A stretch of DNA of 6,004 nt from assembly GCA_900550765.1 (NCBI GenBank), contig URTC01000111.1, positions 1 to 6,004 on the forward strand. Reading direction: 5' to 3'. Source of the stretch: an uncultured Clostridia bacterium. GTDB lineage: Bacteria > Bacillota > Clostridia > Christensenellales > QALW01. This document shows positions 1 to 6,004 of the stretch, piece by piece. The translations under genes and the position numbers were made by a program. Every line of letters starts with the position of its first letter. Positions within the stretch are counted from its first letter, which is position 1. The notes beneath the pieces were generated by a model. The model had not been told where the DNA came from. It saw nothing but the letters and a program-made list of their open reading frames with translations, and made no database searches.

Positions 1-614
1 AACATATGTCCTAAATGATATTTGCTGATAAAAAAACGTTCGGCCAATTCCTCCAAACGAAATGGCTGCGCAATATTTTCATTAATATAGTTTACAATTT
101 TAGTAATTAGCTGTCCTCCTACATCTCCCTGAATTCCGGAAGAAAATTCATTGTGCAGCACAACAAGAAGTTCATTTAAAATCAGCTTCGCCATGATGGA
201 GCGTTCCGGCTCATTCAGCGCAATACAAGAAGAGATTCGTTCAAAAGTCTGTACCACGGACAGCTGGATATCCGGATAAATATTTTTTACCCCAAGCTCA
301 CGGTTATTAAAGATATCCAGCAAAAGCGCGGAATTTTCAAATACCGTGTTCTCATCAAAGTGCACAACCAAACGCTCATAAGGTGTTTTTTCCGAAACAG
401 TAATATAGTGAAACTCCCGCGGCCTAAACACCAGCAAACAACCTGGATAGATTGTATATTTTGCACCTTCTACAAAAAAAGTCCCATCGCCGCATTTGAT
501 ATAAATAATTTCATACATATTATGACAATGTCGCGTAAACTGTGATGTACTGGGACTTTTATCAATGGTATGATGATAATAAAACCCTTTGAATCGTATG
601 TGTTCCAAAACCAA
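1..614 (-). CDS. AraC-family transcriptional regulator, C-terminus cut off by window edge
   Basis: About 204 residues are visible, read right to left from a TTG start; the frame runs off the left edge. Residues about 15-90 look like the N-terminal cupin (AraC arm-type) ligand-binding domain: a histidine/glutamate cluster around H29, H31 and E35, then a beta-rich stretch ending in P65-R-E-F-H69. Residues about 170-204 begin the AraC DNA-binding domain: the pattern KIVNYINENIAQPF followed by LEELAERFFISKYHLGHM (187-204) is the first helix-turn-helix. The second helix-turn-helix, roughly 80-90 residues, lies outside the window. No ATG lies in frame upstream of the cupin. The TTG at 614 follows AAGGAAAG at 623-616; a second TTG at 608 is almost as likely. 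The first in-frame ATG (518) would remove part of the cupin. Such regulators usually bind a sugar and activate a neighbouring catabolic operon; the divergent orientation makes the operon at 747-6002 the probable target (inference). Confidence 0.92.
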   Translation of the reverse strand, partial: MVLEHIRFKGFYYHHTIDKSPSTSQFTRHCHNMYEIIYIKCGDGTFFVEGAKYTIYPGCLLVFRPREFHYITVSEKTPYERLVVHFDENTVFENSALLLDIFNNRELGVKNIYPDIQLSVVQTFERISSCIALNEPERSIMAKLILNELLVVLHNEFSSGIQGDVGGQLITKIVNYINENIAQPFRLEELAERFFISKYHLGHM

Positions 615-645
615 TCTTTCCTTGCATATTGAATTTTTTTTGTTT

Positions 646-682
646 TTTGCTGAGAAAACAGCAGGATTTGCAATGTTAATTA
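646..682. promoter_or_regulatory. Possible AraC-type operator: two direct half-sites 21 bp apart
   Basis: TTTGC occurs at 646-650 and again at 667-671, exactly 21 bp apart, which is two helical turns and the spacing typical of AraC-family half-site pairs. Over 16 positions the two copies agree at about eight. The second copy runs into the place where the -35 box of the rightward promoter should be, a usual location for an activator. It also lies just downstream of the expected start of the leftward regulator transcript, where binding could give autorepression. The similarity is short and the region is AT-rich, so this is a weak call. Confidence 0.25.
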
Positions 683-702
683 CGCTTTGAGTATAGTATA
701 AT
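674..702 (+). promoter_or_regulatory. Probable promoter of the five-gene operon (good -10, poor -35)
   Basis: A perfect TATAAT lies at 697-702. At 17 bp upstream the hexamer is TGTTAA (674-679), a poor match to TTGACA, and no extended -10 TG is present. A strong -10 with a weak -35 fits an activator-dependent promoter, in line with the divergent AraC gene. The expected transcript start is near 709, giving a leader of about 38 nt before the ATG at 747. Confidence 0.55.
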
Positions 703-723
703 ATTTTTCGATCGATAAATCAA
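695..723 (-). promoter_or_regulatory. Probable promoter of the AraC-family regulator gene
   Basis: Read on the minus strand, TTGATT (723-718) is followed after 17 bp by TATACT (700-695), a reasonable sigma-70/sigma-A promoter. A second TATACT directly follows at 695-690. The start would be near 688, leaving a leader of about 74 nt to the TTG at 614. Its -10 box overlaps the -10 box of the rightward promoter on the opposite strand. Confidence 0.5.
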
Positions 724-733
724 TAAAAAATTT

Positions 734-740
734 AGGAGGT
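734..740 (+). promoter_or_regulatory. Ribosome binding site of the first operon gene
   Basis: AGGAGGT is a near-perfect complement to the 16S rRNA 3' end and lies 6 nt before the ATG at 747. It fixes that start and predicts strong translation of the first gene. Confidence 0.9.
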
Positions 741-746
741 GCTCTT

Positions 747-1514
747 ATGATTATCGGCGCACAGCTTTATTCGGTCCGGGACAAATGCGTTTCCGAAGAA
801 ACCATCAAGGCCACATTCAAGGCAATGAAAGAGATCGGCTATACTTCGGTACAGATCAGCGGATTTCCTTACGACGCACAAAAGGCGCGGGATTATGCTG
901 ACGAATACGGCCTGCATATCGGTCTGACCCACACGGCAATAGACCAAATTATTAACAACACACAGCAAATCATAAAAAATCACAAAATTCTCAAAGCCGA
1001 TATGATCGGTATCGGGTTCCCCGGCGGCTATTATAACGACGGCGTACTTGAAACAGACAGGCTCATTGCCGATCTGACTCCCGCCGTACATGCGATACAA
1101 GATGCCGGTCTCAAATTCGGCTATCATAATCATGCCATAGAATTTAAAGATTTAGGCGGCTATTATCCTTTAGATATTTTGTTTGAGAAGACAAACTGGA
1201 ATTTTATTTTAGATGTGGGCTGGGTAGATGTTGCAGGTGCTGATGCGGTAAAGGCCGTAGAAAAATATGTTTCCCGTCTGGAATATGTTCATCTGAAGGA
1301 CTTCCGCGCGGCAAAAGAGGCAAACGAACCGGATGGACACCGTATCGTATCACTCTATAAGGGAAATGTTCCTTTAGATTCCATTCTTTCTGCATTAAAA
1401 AAAGCCGGCACAAAAGTTGCCTATGTAGAACAAGACAATGCCGTTGAAAAAAACAGCTATGAAGAAATGAAAAACAGCTATGAAGCGCTGAAAGAGAGAG
1501 GATGGACAAATTAA
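747..1514 (+). CDS. Sugar phosphate isomerase/epimerase, xylose-isomerase-like TIM barrel (255 aa)
   Basis: This is a complete single-domain protein of the AP-endonuclease-2/xylose-isomerase-like TIM-barrel superfamily, cytosolic with no signal peptide. The N-terminus (GAQLYSVRD, then a helix and GYTSVQISG) gives the first two beta-alpha units. Conserved barrel-end motifs supply candidate divalent-metal ligands: GYHNHAIEF (H127, H129, E132), LDVGW (D156), YVHLKD (H182, K184, D185) and YVEQD (E228). GNVPLDSILSALKKAG (206-221) corresponds to the family's usual G-x-G-x-(V/L)-D-(W/S)-x-x-I-L block. Length is normal. Relatives epimerise or isomerise free, phosphorylated or 3-keto sugars, and some catalyse beta-elimination of 3-keto-glycosides. 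The specific reaction cannot be assigned. It is first in the operon, with a strong AGGAGGT site, and the next gene begins 1 nt after its stop. Linkage to two sugar dehydrogenases favours action on an oxidised sugar (inference). Confidence 0.93.
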   Translation: MIIGAQLYSVRDKCVSEETIKATFKAMKEIGYTSVQISGFPYDAQKARDYADEYGLHIGLTHTAIDQIINNTQQIIKNHKILKADMIGIGFPGGYYNDGVLETDRLIADLTPAVHAIQDAGLKFGYHNHAIEFKDLGGYYPLDILFEKTNWNFILDVGWVDVAGADAVKAVEKYVSRLEYVHLKDFRAAKEANEPDGHRIVSLYKGNVPLDSILSALKKAGTKVAYVEQDNAVEKNSYEEMKNSYEALKERGWTN

Positions 1515-1515
1515 A

Positions 1516-2403
1516 ATGGCACAATTCATTTTATCTGCTTTTGCAGATGAAGCCGCGGCCGATCTGAAAGGTCAGATTGCTGCGCTGAAACGAAACGGTA
1601 TCGACTGCATAGAAATCAGAAATATCGACGGAAAATGTGTGATTGACTACTCAGAGGAAGAAATTTCTGCCTTCAAAGCCGAACTCGACGCCGCAGGAAT
1701 CCGGGTTTCCTCCTTAGGATCCCCCATCGGAAAGTATGAGATCACCGATGATTTTGAACCGCACTTTGATCGCTTTAAAAAGGCGGTAAAAACTGCACAG
1801 CTTTTGGGTACAAAAAATATGCGAATGTTCAGCTTTTTTATTCCCGACGGAAAAACGGCAACAGATTACAGCCAGGAGGTTTATAGCCGTTTGACGCAGA
1901 TGCTTGCGTATGCCAAAGCAGAAGGAATCCAGCTTTGCCATGAAAATGAAGCGCGGATTTATGGCAGACGCCCTGAAGAGGCTCTTGAACTGCAGGAACA
2001 GCTGCCGGATTTGAAAGCAATTTTTGACCCCGCCAACTATATTATGGAAAATGCCGATATCACCTGGGCTATTGACAGAATTGCACCTTATTTGGAGTAT
2101 CTTCATATTAAAGATGCCTGCCTGGAGGATCACAAGATCGTTCCTGCCGGATACGGTGACGGAAAAATTGTTGAGGTACTTGAAAAAGCGGCCGCTGCAA
2201 GAGGCAGCAAGGATACATATTTAACGGTAGAACCCCATCTGTTTGCTTTCACCGGTTATTCCAACCTTGATCACCGGGAAATGAAACATAAATTCAGCTA
2301 TGCCAACCAAAATGAGTCCTTTGATGCCGCGGTAAACGCGCTGAAGACAATATTAAATCAATTAGGTTATAAAAAAGGAGAGGATAACAAATGGAAAAAG
2401 TAA
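1516..2403 (+). CDS. Second sugar phosphate isomerase/epimerase, TIM barrel (295 aa)
   Basis: This is a second member of the xylose-isomerase-like TIM-barrel superfamily, clearly divergent from its neighbour rather than a recent duplicate. The N-terminus (LSAFADEAA, then IAALKRNGIDCIEIRNIDGK) and the VSSLGSPIGK block (64-73) are typical of a TIM-barrel subgroup common in Firmicutes. Candidate metal ligands are E143 or E145 in LCHENEARIYG, D171 in IFDPANYI, H197 in YLHIKDA and E239 in TVEPHL. K199 and D200 follow the metal His as in the first protein. GYGDGKIVEVLEKAA (212-226) matches the family's glycine-rich G-x-G block. The start follows the upstream stop by one base and relies on AGAGAGGA inside the previous gene, so translation is probably coupled. 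The last residues (KKGEDNKWKK) are read through the next gene's ribosome binding site and start codon. The substrate is unknown. Confidence 0.92.
   Translation: MAQFILSAFADEAAADLKGQIAALKRNGIDCIEIRNIDGKCVIDYSEEEISAFKAELDAAGIRVSSLGSPIGKYEITDDFEPHFDRFKKAVKTAQLLGTKNMRMFSFFIPDGKTATDYSQEVYSRLTQMLAYAKAEGIQLCHENEARIYGRRPEEALELQEQLPDLKAIFDPANYIMENADITWAIDRIAPYLEYLHIKDACLEDHKIVPAGYGDGKIVEVLEKAAAARGSKDTYLTVEPHLFAFTGYSNLDHREMKHKFSYANQNESFDAAVNALKTILNQLGYKKGEDNKWKK
2375..2383 (+). promoter_or_regulatory. Ribosome binding site inside the end of the second TIM-barrel gene
   Basis: AAGGAGAGG lies 7 nt before the ATG at 2391 and within the coding region of the preceding gene. It supports the 2391 start and thus a 13-nt overlap between the two genes. 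Confidence 0.85.
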
Positions 2404-3590
2404 AATTCGGTATCATCGGTGCCGGTAATATGGGAACCGGCCATTTCAGAAGCTTTATGAGCAATCTCATTAAAAACGGCGAATGCGTTGCAATTGCTGA
2501 CCTGCTGCCTGAGAAGCTAGAAGAAAAAAAGAAAATTGCACAAGAGCTAAATCCCGAAGCCGGCAAAAAAGTACAGTATTTTAACAGCGGCGACGAACTG
2601 ATCGAAAGCGGCTGCTGTGATGCCGTCATAATTGCTGTTCCCCACTATGACCATCCTACTTTTGCCATCAAAGCCATGAAAAAAGGCATGCATGCTCTGG
2701 TGGAAAAGCCCGCCGGCGTATATACGCTGCAGGTTCAGGAGATGCTGGACGAAAGCAAAAAGCACCCGGAATTGAAGTTGGGCATTATGTTCAACCAAAG
2801 AACCAACCCGCACTTTAAAAAGATGAAGCAGCTGATTGCGGACGGTGAGTTGGGTGAAATTACGCGCCTGAACTGGATTATCACCAACTGGTACCGCACA
2901 CAGAGATTTTATGACACAGGCGGCTGGCGTGCTACCTGGAAGGGCGAAGGCGGCGGCGTACTCTACAACCAGGCTCCCCTCAATATCGACCTGTTCCAGT
3001 GGATTCCTGACATGATGCCGAATAAAGTGCACGCTTTCTGTCATTTCGGCAAGTGGCACAATATTGAGGTAGAAGATGACGTTACCGCGTACTTTGAATA
3101 TCCCAACGTTGCTACCGGCGTATTTATTACCACCACCGGCGATGCTCCCGGTACCAACCGCTTTGAAATCTGCGGTGACAGAGGCAAATTGGTATACGAA
3201 GGCGATAAGCTAACCTTTATAAAAACGGATGTTTCCATTAAGGAATATACCTATACGACCGCTAACACCTTTAACGGCCCGGCGATGCAGAATATTGAGG
3301 TAAAGGTTGAAGGCGATAATCCGCAGCATGTAGGAATTCTCAATAATTTTGCCAATGCCATTTTAGATATAGAGCCTCTTTATGCACCGGCTTCAGACGG
3401 AATTAAAGGGGTTACACTTGCCAACGCCATGCTGCTTTCCGGCTGGACCGGCGAGACTGTGGAGCTTCCTCTTGACGGCAAAAAGTTCTATGATATGCTT
3501 CAGCAGCATATCAAGGATTCCAAGTTCGTTAAAGTTACGGCAGAAGACACCGGCACAGCGGATCTTTCTTCCACCTATAATTCCAAATAA
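2391..3590 (+). CDS. Gfo/Idh/MocA-family oxidoreductase lacking the usual catalytic His (399 aa)
   Basis: An N-terminal Rossmann fold (residues about 1-125) carries GIIGAGNMG (G10-x-G12-x-x-G15) for NAD(P) binding and the hallmark VEKPAG (E105-K106-P107) with the catalytic lysine. The C-terminal alpha/beta domain has the marks of a large-bodied sugar dehydrogenase subgroup: MFNQRTNP (133-140), LNWIITNWYR (160-169), GGWRATW, GEGGGVLYNQAP (185-196) and NNFANAILD. Family members usually oxidise a secondary hydroxyl of a sugar, cyclitol or glycoside, often at C3. In the canonical GGGxLxDxGxHxxD motif this protein reads GGGVLYNQAPLNID: the Asp is Asn193, as in its neighbour, but the catalytic His is Leu197 (codon CTC, 2979-2981). 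The reading frame is otherwise intact. It may therefore use another acid/base or have altered chemistry. It overlaps the upstream gene by 13 nt and is followed after 15 nt by a second family member. Confidence 0.94.
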   Translation: MEKVKFGIIGAGNMGTGHFRSFMSNLIKNGECVAIADLLPEKLEEKKKIAQELNPEAGKKVQYFNSGDELIESGCCDAVIIAVPHYDHPTFAIKAMKKGMHALVEKPAGVYTLQVQEMLDESKKHPELKLGIMFNQRTNPHFKKMKQLIADGELGEITRLNWIITNWYRTQRFYDTGGWRATWKGEGGGVLYNQAPLNIDLFQWIPDMMPNKVHAFCHFGKWHNIEVEDDVTAYFEYPNVATGVFITTTGDAPGTNRFEICGDRGKLVYEGDKLTFIKTDVSIKEYTYTTANTFNGPAMQNIEVKVEGDNPQHVGILNNFANAILDIEPLYAPASDGIKGVTLANAMLLSGWTGETVELPLDGKKFYDMLQQHIKDSKFVKVTAEDTGTADLSSTYNSK

Positions 3591-3592
3591 GC

Positions 3593-3597
3593 GGGAG
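3593..3597 (+). promoter_or_regulatory. Ribosome binding site supporting a GTG start
   Basis: GGGAG lies 8 nt upstream of GTG at 3606. No ATG or other start in this frame fits the N-terminal Rossmann strand better, so the GTG start is accepted. Confidence 0.7.
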
Positions 3598-3605
3598 ATG
3601 ATTTT

Positions 3606-4604
3606 GTGAAAAAAGCTGCAATCGTCGGCTGCGGCAGTATTGCAAAAACACATGCTGAAAATCTTTCTGCAAGGAAAGATGTAGCAATCACAGCCGTTTG
3701 CGATATTCTTCCCCAGCGCGCAGAAGCCCTGGCGCAAACCTATGCGCCGCAGGCAAAGGTATACGATGATTTCGAGGCCATGCTGGCACAAGAAAACATG
3801 GATGTTCTCCACGTATGCACCCCCCATTATCTGCACTGTGAAATGGCCTGTGCCGCATTGAAAAAGAATATTAACGTATTGCTTGAAAAGCCCGTATGCA
3901 TTAATTTACAGCAGGTGGAGCTGCTGCAGAAGGCGGAAGAAGAAAGCCGGGCAAAAATATGTATCTCTTTTCAGAACCGATATTTAGCCCGTAATAAAAA
4001 GGCGAAAGAGCTTATCTGCAGCGGTGCTGCCGGAAAGATTCTGGGGGCGACCGGCAGCGTGCTTTGGCACAGAGATGCCCCTTACTATACCGAAAGTCAT
4101 TGGCGCGGCTTTATGGCTACCGAGGGCGGCGGTGTAATGATCAATCAGGCTATCCATACCCTGGATCTGATGCTTTGGCTCTGCGGTGAGCCGAAATGCC
4201 TGAGCGCTACAGTGGCCAATCACCATTTAAAGGATGTAATTGATGTAGAAGATACGGCAGAAGCATGCATTACCTTTCAAAACGGTGCCCGCGGAATCTT
4301 TTTTGCCACCACAGCAAACTATACCGATGCCCCTATATCCTTGGAAATCGCCTGTGAAAATATGCATCTGGAGCTGAAAAATGATGATCTTTACATCAAT
4401 GGTATTCCGCAGAAGCTCGAGGAGAGCTTTGTAATGGAATCCGGCAAGGCTTACTGGGGTGTAGGCCATAAAATGCTGTTTGATGATTTTTATCGTCGGC
4501 TGGATCATGGCGAGGAAATGCCCATCGGCGTCAGCGAGGCGGCAAAAGCTCTGCGCGTGCTGTTGGCGATGTATGCATCCAACGGAAAGAATATTGATTT
4601 TTAA
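3606..4604 (+). CDS. Second Gfo/Idh/MocA-family oxidoreductase (332 aa)
   Basis: This is a complete NAD(P)-dependent sugar dehydrogenase of ordinary family length with a GTG start. The Rossmann motif is AAIVGCGSIAKTH (G8-x-G10-x-x-A13), followed by CTPHYLHCEM (71-80) and LLEKPV (E94-K95-P96) with the catalytic Lys95. The C-terminal domain has EGGGVMINQAIHTLDLMLW: catalytic His184 and Asp187 are kept, and Asn180 stands where many members have Asp. It is about 65 residues shorter than the upstream homologue and differs in sequence throughout, so the two are old paralogues. A possible division of labour is one enzyme oxidising the incoming sugar and the other reducing the product (inference). 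An alternative is that this one acts on the keto-uronate made by the downstream isomerase, replacing a classical fructuronate or tagaturonate reductase. The gene after it starts 12 nt past its stop. Confidence 0.94.
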   Translation: MKKAAIVGCGSIAKTHAENLSARKDVAITAVCDILPQRAEALAQTYAPQAKVYDDFEAMLAQENMDVLHVCTPHYLHCEMACAALKKNINVLLEKPVCINLQQVELLQKAEEESRAKICISFQNRYLARNKKAKELICSGAAGKILGATGSVLWHRDAPYYTESHWRGFMATEGGGVMINQAIHTLDLMLWLCGEPKCLSATVANHHLKDVIDVEDTAEACITFQNGARGIFFATTANYTDAPISLEIACENMHLELKNDDLYINGIPQKLEESFVMESGKAYWGVGHKMLFDDFYRRLDHGEEMPIGVSEAAKALRVLLAMYASNGKNIDF

Positions 4605-4616
4605 AGGACAAGTGCG

Positions 4617-6002
4617 ATGAAAGATTTTTTTGATGAAAAAGTTCTTCTTGACGGCGATACCGCCTATGAGCTTTACAGCAAATATGCAAAGGATCAGCCG
4701 ATCATAGACTATCACTGCCACTTAAATCCTCAGGAGATTTATGAGGATAAAAGTTTTTCCAATATCGGAGAACTGTGGCTCGCCGGCGACCATTATAAAT
4801 GGCGTGCCATGCGGCAAAACGGCATTGACGAAAACTTTATTACCGGCAGTGCTGATTATAAAGAAAAATTTAGTAAGTTCGCTTCTACCATGGAATATGC
4901 CCCCGGCAATCCACTCTACTATTGGGCACACATGGAGCTTGCGCAGCTTTTCGGTATTCGCAAGCCATTAAACGAAAAAAACGCCGAAGCAATATGGAAC
5001 GAAGCCAACCAGGCAATCGCCGCAGGCGGCTTCAGCGCGCAAAGCCTAATTAAGCGCTGCAATGTAAAGGTCATCTGTACCACGGACGACCCTGCCGATC
5101 CATTGAAATACCACACCAAGATGAAAGACTTCTCTTTTGTAAAGGTACTTCCTACCTTCCGGCCGGATATCATCTGCTTTGGTTTGAATCGGGAAGATAT
5201 CCTTGATTATATCAAGAAGCTGGGCGCCTCTGAGAATACCGAAATCGCGTCTTTTGACGTGCTGCTTGAGGTTTTGGAAAAACGTCTGGAATATTTTGCC
5301 GAAGCCGGCTGTGTGGTATCCGATCATGCCTTAGGCCACATTCCCCCTAAAAAAGGAACTTATGAAGACGCAAAACATGCCTTTACAAGCGTTTTGGAGG
5401 GGAAAAAGATTGATGCTGCGGTGCTTGACCTCTATACAGATTTTATGACCCGTTTCTTCGCTGTACGCTACTCCAGACGCGGCTGGACCATGCAGCTGCA
5501 TATGGCGCCGCTGCGCAATGTAAACACCCGCCTCTTCCGCCGTACCGGTGCTGACAGCGGTATCGATGTTATCGGCGATCCGATTTCGGCCCAGAGCTTT
5601 GCCAGAATGCTGGATGATATCAACAGTGAAGAAGCCCTGCCGAAGATGGTTTTCTATTGCCTCAACGCTACCGTAAACGATATGATTGCGGCAATGACGG
5701 GTGCTTTTTCCTGCGAAGTACCGGGAAAGATGCAGCTTGGATCGGCCTGGTGGTTTAATGACCATGTAGACGGCATTAAAGCTCAGCTGCATTCCCTTGC
5801 CAATGCGGGACTTCTGGGACGTTTCATCGGCATGCTTACCGATTCCCGCAGCTTTACCTCCTATGTGCGTTTTGATTTCTACCGCCGTATTCTCTGTACC
5901 GAACTCGGAGCCTGGGTAGAAAAGGGAGAATTTGATGCCGACTGCGGCAAACTGCTCGAAGGCATTTCCTACAAAAACGCAAAAGACTATTTTAATATTT
6001 AA
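4617..6002 (+). CDS. uxaC: Uronate (glucuronate/galacturonate) isomerase
   Basis: The enzyme interconverts D-glucuronate with D-fructuronate and D-galacturonate with D-tagaturonate, the entry step of hexuronate catabolism, in the cytosol. It is a TIM-barrel member of the amidohydrolase superfamily. At 461 residues it has the usual family length. Metal-site motifs are present: IDYHCHL (H33, H35), QLHMAPLRN (H295) and LTDSRSF (D409, R411). The family blocks YHCHLNPQEI, ELWLAGDHYKWRAMR, TTDDPADPLKYH, SDHALGH and SAWWFNDHVDG are all recognisable. AAAGGA at 4603-4608 overlaps the upstream stop and lies 8 nt before the ATG. The ATT-TAA end is 2 nt from the window edge, so a downstream gene may belong to the same operon. 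It is the only gene here with a firm substrate class, and it anchors the interpretation of the whole operon as uronate-related. Confidence 0.96.
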   Translation: MKDFFDEKVLLDGDTAYELYSKYAKDQPIIDYHCHLNPQEIYEDKSFSNIGELWLAGDHYKWRAMRQNGIDENFITGSADYKEKFSKFASTMEYAPGNPLYYWAHMELAQLFGIRKPLNEKNAEAIWNEANQAIAAGGFSAQSLIKRCNVKVICTTDDPADPLKYHTKMKDFSFVKVLPTFRPDIICFGLNREDILDYIKKLGASENTEIASFDVLLEVLEKRLEYFAEAGCVVSDHALGHIPPKKGTYEDAKHAFTSVLEGKKIDAAVLDLYTDFMTRFFAVRYSRRGWTMQLHMAPLRNVNTRLFRRTGADSGIDVIGDPISAQSFARMLDDINSEEALPKMVFYCLNATVNDMIAAMTGAFSCEVPGKMQLGSAWWFNDHVDGIKAQLHSLANAGLLGRFIGMLTDSRSFTSYVRFDFYRRILCTELGAWVEKGEFDADCGKLLEGISYKNAKDYFNI

Positions 6003-6004
6003 GA

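Noticed and set aside
642..663. Inverted repeat TGCTG-AGAAAA-CAGCA near T-rich DNA, possible terminator
   Set aside because: The stem is only 5 bp and the T run precedes it on the plus strand; on the minus strand it is followed by A residues. Neither direction gives a hairpin followed by U.
470..673. 67-codon minus-strand frame with an ATG at 673
   Set aside because: It overlaps the AraC cupin frame in another register, has no recognisable domain, and the AraC frame itself is continuous, so no frameshift is needed.
677..690. Minus-strand TCAAAGCGTAATTA resembling a catabolite-responsive element (cre)
   Set aside because: The left half and CG centre fit, but the second conserved base and most of the right half do not match the palindromic consensus.
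747..2403. The two adjacent TIM-barrel genes as a recent tandem duplication
   Set aside because: They share only superfamily motifs (metal ligands, HLKD/HIKD, glycine-rich block); length and most of the sequence differ, so they are distant homologues.
2547..3059. 170-codon frame antisense to the first dehydrogenase gene
   Set aside because: Shadow of a real gene: the sense strand encodes clear family motifs throughout, and the antisense product shows no domain pattern.
4227..4721. 164-codon minus-strand frame across the second dehydrogenase/uxaC junction
   Set aside because: It covers two well-supported coding regions on the other strand and has no recognisable domain or convincing ribosome binding site.
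5331..5792. 153-codon frame antisense to uxaC
   Set aside because: Shadow of uxaC; the region encodes conserved metal-site residues on the plus strand.

Overview
The window looks like chromosomal DNA from an anaerobic, gut-type Firmicute (Clostridia, perhaps Lachnospiraceae or Oscillospiraceae). The reasons are AGGAGG-type ribosome binding sites, GTG and TTG starts, AT-rich intergenic DNA next to moderately GC-rich genes, and protein families common in such genomes. The taxon is an inference; no rRNA or marker gene is present.

Layout. Positions 1-614 (minus strand) hold the N-terminal two thirds of an AraC-family regulator with a cupin sensor domain; its C-terminus lies beyond the left edge. 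Positions 615-746 form a divergent control region with back-to-back promoters whose -10 boxes overlap. Positions 747-6002 (plus strand) hold five closely packed genes: two xylose-isomerase-like TIM-barrel proteins (sugar phosphate isomerase/epimerase superfamily), two Gfo/Idh/MocA NAD(P)-dependent sugar dehydrogenases, and a uronate isomerase (uxaC). Gene junctions are +1, -13, +15 and +12 nt, with no terminator or promoter evident between them, so this is almost certainly one operon that may continue past the right edge. There is no rRNA, tRNA, CRISPR array or mobile element, and no gene-free stretch longer than about 130 bases.

How the genes may work together. The AraC protein probably senses a sugar or uronate and switches on the operon. 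Gfo/Idh/MocA enzymes paired with TIM-barrel isomerases are known from 3-keto-sugar chemistry: a ring hydroxyl is oxidised, the ketone activates neighbouring carbons for epimerisation or beta-elimination, and the product is then released or re-reduced. Two such pairs next to a uronate isomerase suggest a catabolic route that converts an unusual uronate, uronide or glycoside into glucuronate or galacturonate and then into fructuronate or tagaturonate. The substrate cannot be read from the sequence. The most distinctive molecular detail is that the first dehydrogenase has Leu where the family normally has its catalytic His, while the second keeps the His.
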